From Acidobacteriota bacterium (GTDB lineage Bacteria > Acidobacteriota > Terriglobia > UBA7540): a DNA stretch of 64,000 nt. The position numbers and the translations under genes are program-made. The DNA lies in NCBI GenBank assembly GCA_021787735.1, contig JAJYLL010000007.1, positions 23,724 through 87,723 on the forward strand. Direction: 5' to 3'. The stretch's first letter is position 1; every line of letters starts with the position of its first letter. The notes beneath the pieces are model-generated. The model was not told the origin of the DNA. It worked only from the letters and a program-made list of their open reading frames with translations, and did not search any database. Shown piece after piece: positions 63,376 through 64,000 of the stretch.

Positions 63376-63825
63376 CTAGTGGATTAATGGGCTCTTCCAG
63401 ACACGAAAAAGCAACTCCTTGAGTTGAGCAAAGCGTTCGGAGCCAAGCTCTGCGCTCCATTCGCGCTCAATGTCTCGGAGGATATCGTGGATTTTTGCGT
63501 AGGCAGCGTGACCACGTTTGGTAAAACGGATGATTCGGGCACGTCCACCATTCGGAACGTCAGACCGCACGATATAGCCATACTCTTCAAGGCTCCCCAG
63601 CAGTTGGTTCATAGCCTGCTTGCTGATGCCGGCGCGCTCGGCCAAAACGCCCGGGCGGACGGCATCCGGCCCCGGAAACTGCAGCACCGCCATATGCGGC
63701 ACGCGCAGTTCCACAAAGCCTGCGGCATTCAGTTCGCTGATCAGTCGACGGTGGATGGCCTCGGTCGGAACGCGCAATAATGCTCCTATGAGCATCTCCG
63801 AAGTTTTCACCTTTGGGTTCGACAT
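63376..63825 (-). CDS. MarR-family transcriptional regulator
   Basis: The 149-residue regulator has the MarR order: dimerisation helix IHRRLISELNAAGFVELRV, the winged helix-turn-helix (PGVLAERAGISKQAMNQLLGSLEEYGYIVRS, with wing DVPNGGRARIIRFTKRGHA) and the C-terminal dimerisation helix IHDILRDIEREWSAELGSERF. MarR proteins sense phenolic or oxidative signals and often repress themselves. Two near-identical palindromes lie just upstream of its start and fit that. It is the last gene of the window on the minus strand. Confidence 0.9.
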   Translation of the reverse strand: MSNPKVKTSEMLIGALLRVPTEAIHRRLISELNAAGFVELRVPHMAVLQFPGPDAVRPGVLAERAGISKQAMNQLLGSLEEYGYIVRSDVPNGGRARIIRFTKRGHAAYAKIHDILRDIEREWSAELGSERFAQLKELLFRVWKSPLIH

Positions 63826-63843
63826 TTTTTCTTGACATCCTAA

Positions 63844-63858
63844 GTAAATTGCATTTAC
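63844..63858. promoter_or_regulatory. Palindromic operator 1 upstream of the MarR gene
   Basis: GTAAATTGCATTTAC, a perfect 6+6 inverted repeat with a 3-base centre, lies 18 bases above the MarR-gene start. It shares its outer arms (GTAAAT/TTTAC) with a second site at 63870-63884. Together they are good candidates for auto-repression sites. Confidence 0.6.
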
Positions 63859-63869
63859 AGCATATCACG

Positions 63870-63884
63870 GTAAATGGACTTTAC
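63870..63884. promoter_or_regulatory. Palindromic operator 2 upstream of the MarR gene
   Basis: GTAAATGGACTTTAC has arms GTAAA/TTTAC and the same length as the first site, 26 bases apart start to start. An AAGGAG follows at 63889-63894 on the plus strand, but no plus-strand gene start is visible beyond it. Confidence 0.55.
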
Positions 63885-64000
63885 TATTAAGGAGAGCAAC
63901 TAGTATTGCGTTCTTAAAATACGTTGACTTATTTGAGCCATTGACTTAAAGTGCTCGATTATGTCCCGTCGAGCGCCCCAAATCGAACTAACTGCCGAAG

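Overview
The window is a moderately GC-rich chromosomal segment from a Gram-negative bacterium: it has lpxC, an outer-membrane barrel protein, Tat and Sec signal peptides, and GatB. Its closest gene-content fit is Acidobacteriota or a neighbouring phylum. That placement is an inference from the acidobacterial-type VWFA secreted protein, the AAA+/VWA pair, the RcnB-like protein and general gene style; no marker gene settles it. Almost every kilobase is coding, and genes sit in short operons on both strands.

Layout. 1-6.1 kb (+): tsaD, then an overlapping hydantoinase/oxoprolinase A-B pair with a Tat-exported Ntn asparaginase. 6.1-15.2 kb (-): a large duplicated CPBP membrane protease, a GNAT acetyltransferase, a class V PLP enzyme, two small secreted proteins and polA. 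15.4-17.7 kb (+): lpxC behind a sigma54-type promoter, and glutamate dehydrogenase. 17.8-20.4 kb (-): an aquaporin with one in-frame TGA, a small winged-helix regulator, a 1-Cys peroxiredoxin and a zinc-ribbon membrane protein. 20.5-24.8 kb (+): a membrane MutS-like ATPase, a P1 peptidase and an Old Yellow Enzyme. 24.8-25.3 kb: a noncoding repeat cluster. 25.3-31.8 kb (+): ruvC-ruvA-ruvB-folK-deoxynucleoside kinase, then panB and a panC fused to a uracil-DNA-glycosylase-like domain. 31.8-35.1 kb (-): a Bcp peroxiredoxin with TGA at the catalytic position, a TPR protein and gatB. 35.4-38.1 kb (+): AAA+/VWA pair. 38.2-39.6 kb (-): PLP decarboxylase. 40.0-44.4 kb: selC (tRNA-Sec) with a decayed genomic island inserted in it. 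44.6-46.3 kb (-): coiled-coil protein. 46.8-49.7 kb (+): ROK kinase, a small membrane protein and xseA. 49.7-53.9 kb (-): VWA protein, adenosine-specific kinase, CPBP protease and lepA. 54.3-55.6 kb (+): enoyl-CoA hydratase and nusB. 55.7-60.4 kb (-): manA-manC-pmm-M48 protease. 60.6-63.8 kb (-): coaD-aspC, an RcnB-like secreted protein and a MarR regulator with two matching palindromes.

The most interesting thread is selenium. A full tRNA-Sec gene lies in the window, and two separate genes each carry one in-frame TGA in an otherwise intact reading frame. In the Bcp peroxiredoxin the TGA replaces the peroxidatic Cys, the predicted protein has no cysteine at all, and a hairpin with GU in its loop follows at the distance expected for a bacterial SECIS. 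In the aquaporin the TGA falls just after the first NPA segment; a selenocysteine channel would be new to me, but a nonsense mutation or sequence error is not excluded. The tRNA-Sec gene is itself an integration site. An integrase remnant ends next to it, and a degenerate 60-bp copy of its 5' half lies 4.3 kb away, bounding an island that holds an IS3-family element and one outer-membrane protein gene.

Other points of interest are the PanC-UDG fusion, probable CTG starts for ruvA and the phosphomannomutase gene, a proofreading-dead PolA, and the internally duplicated CPBP protein.
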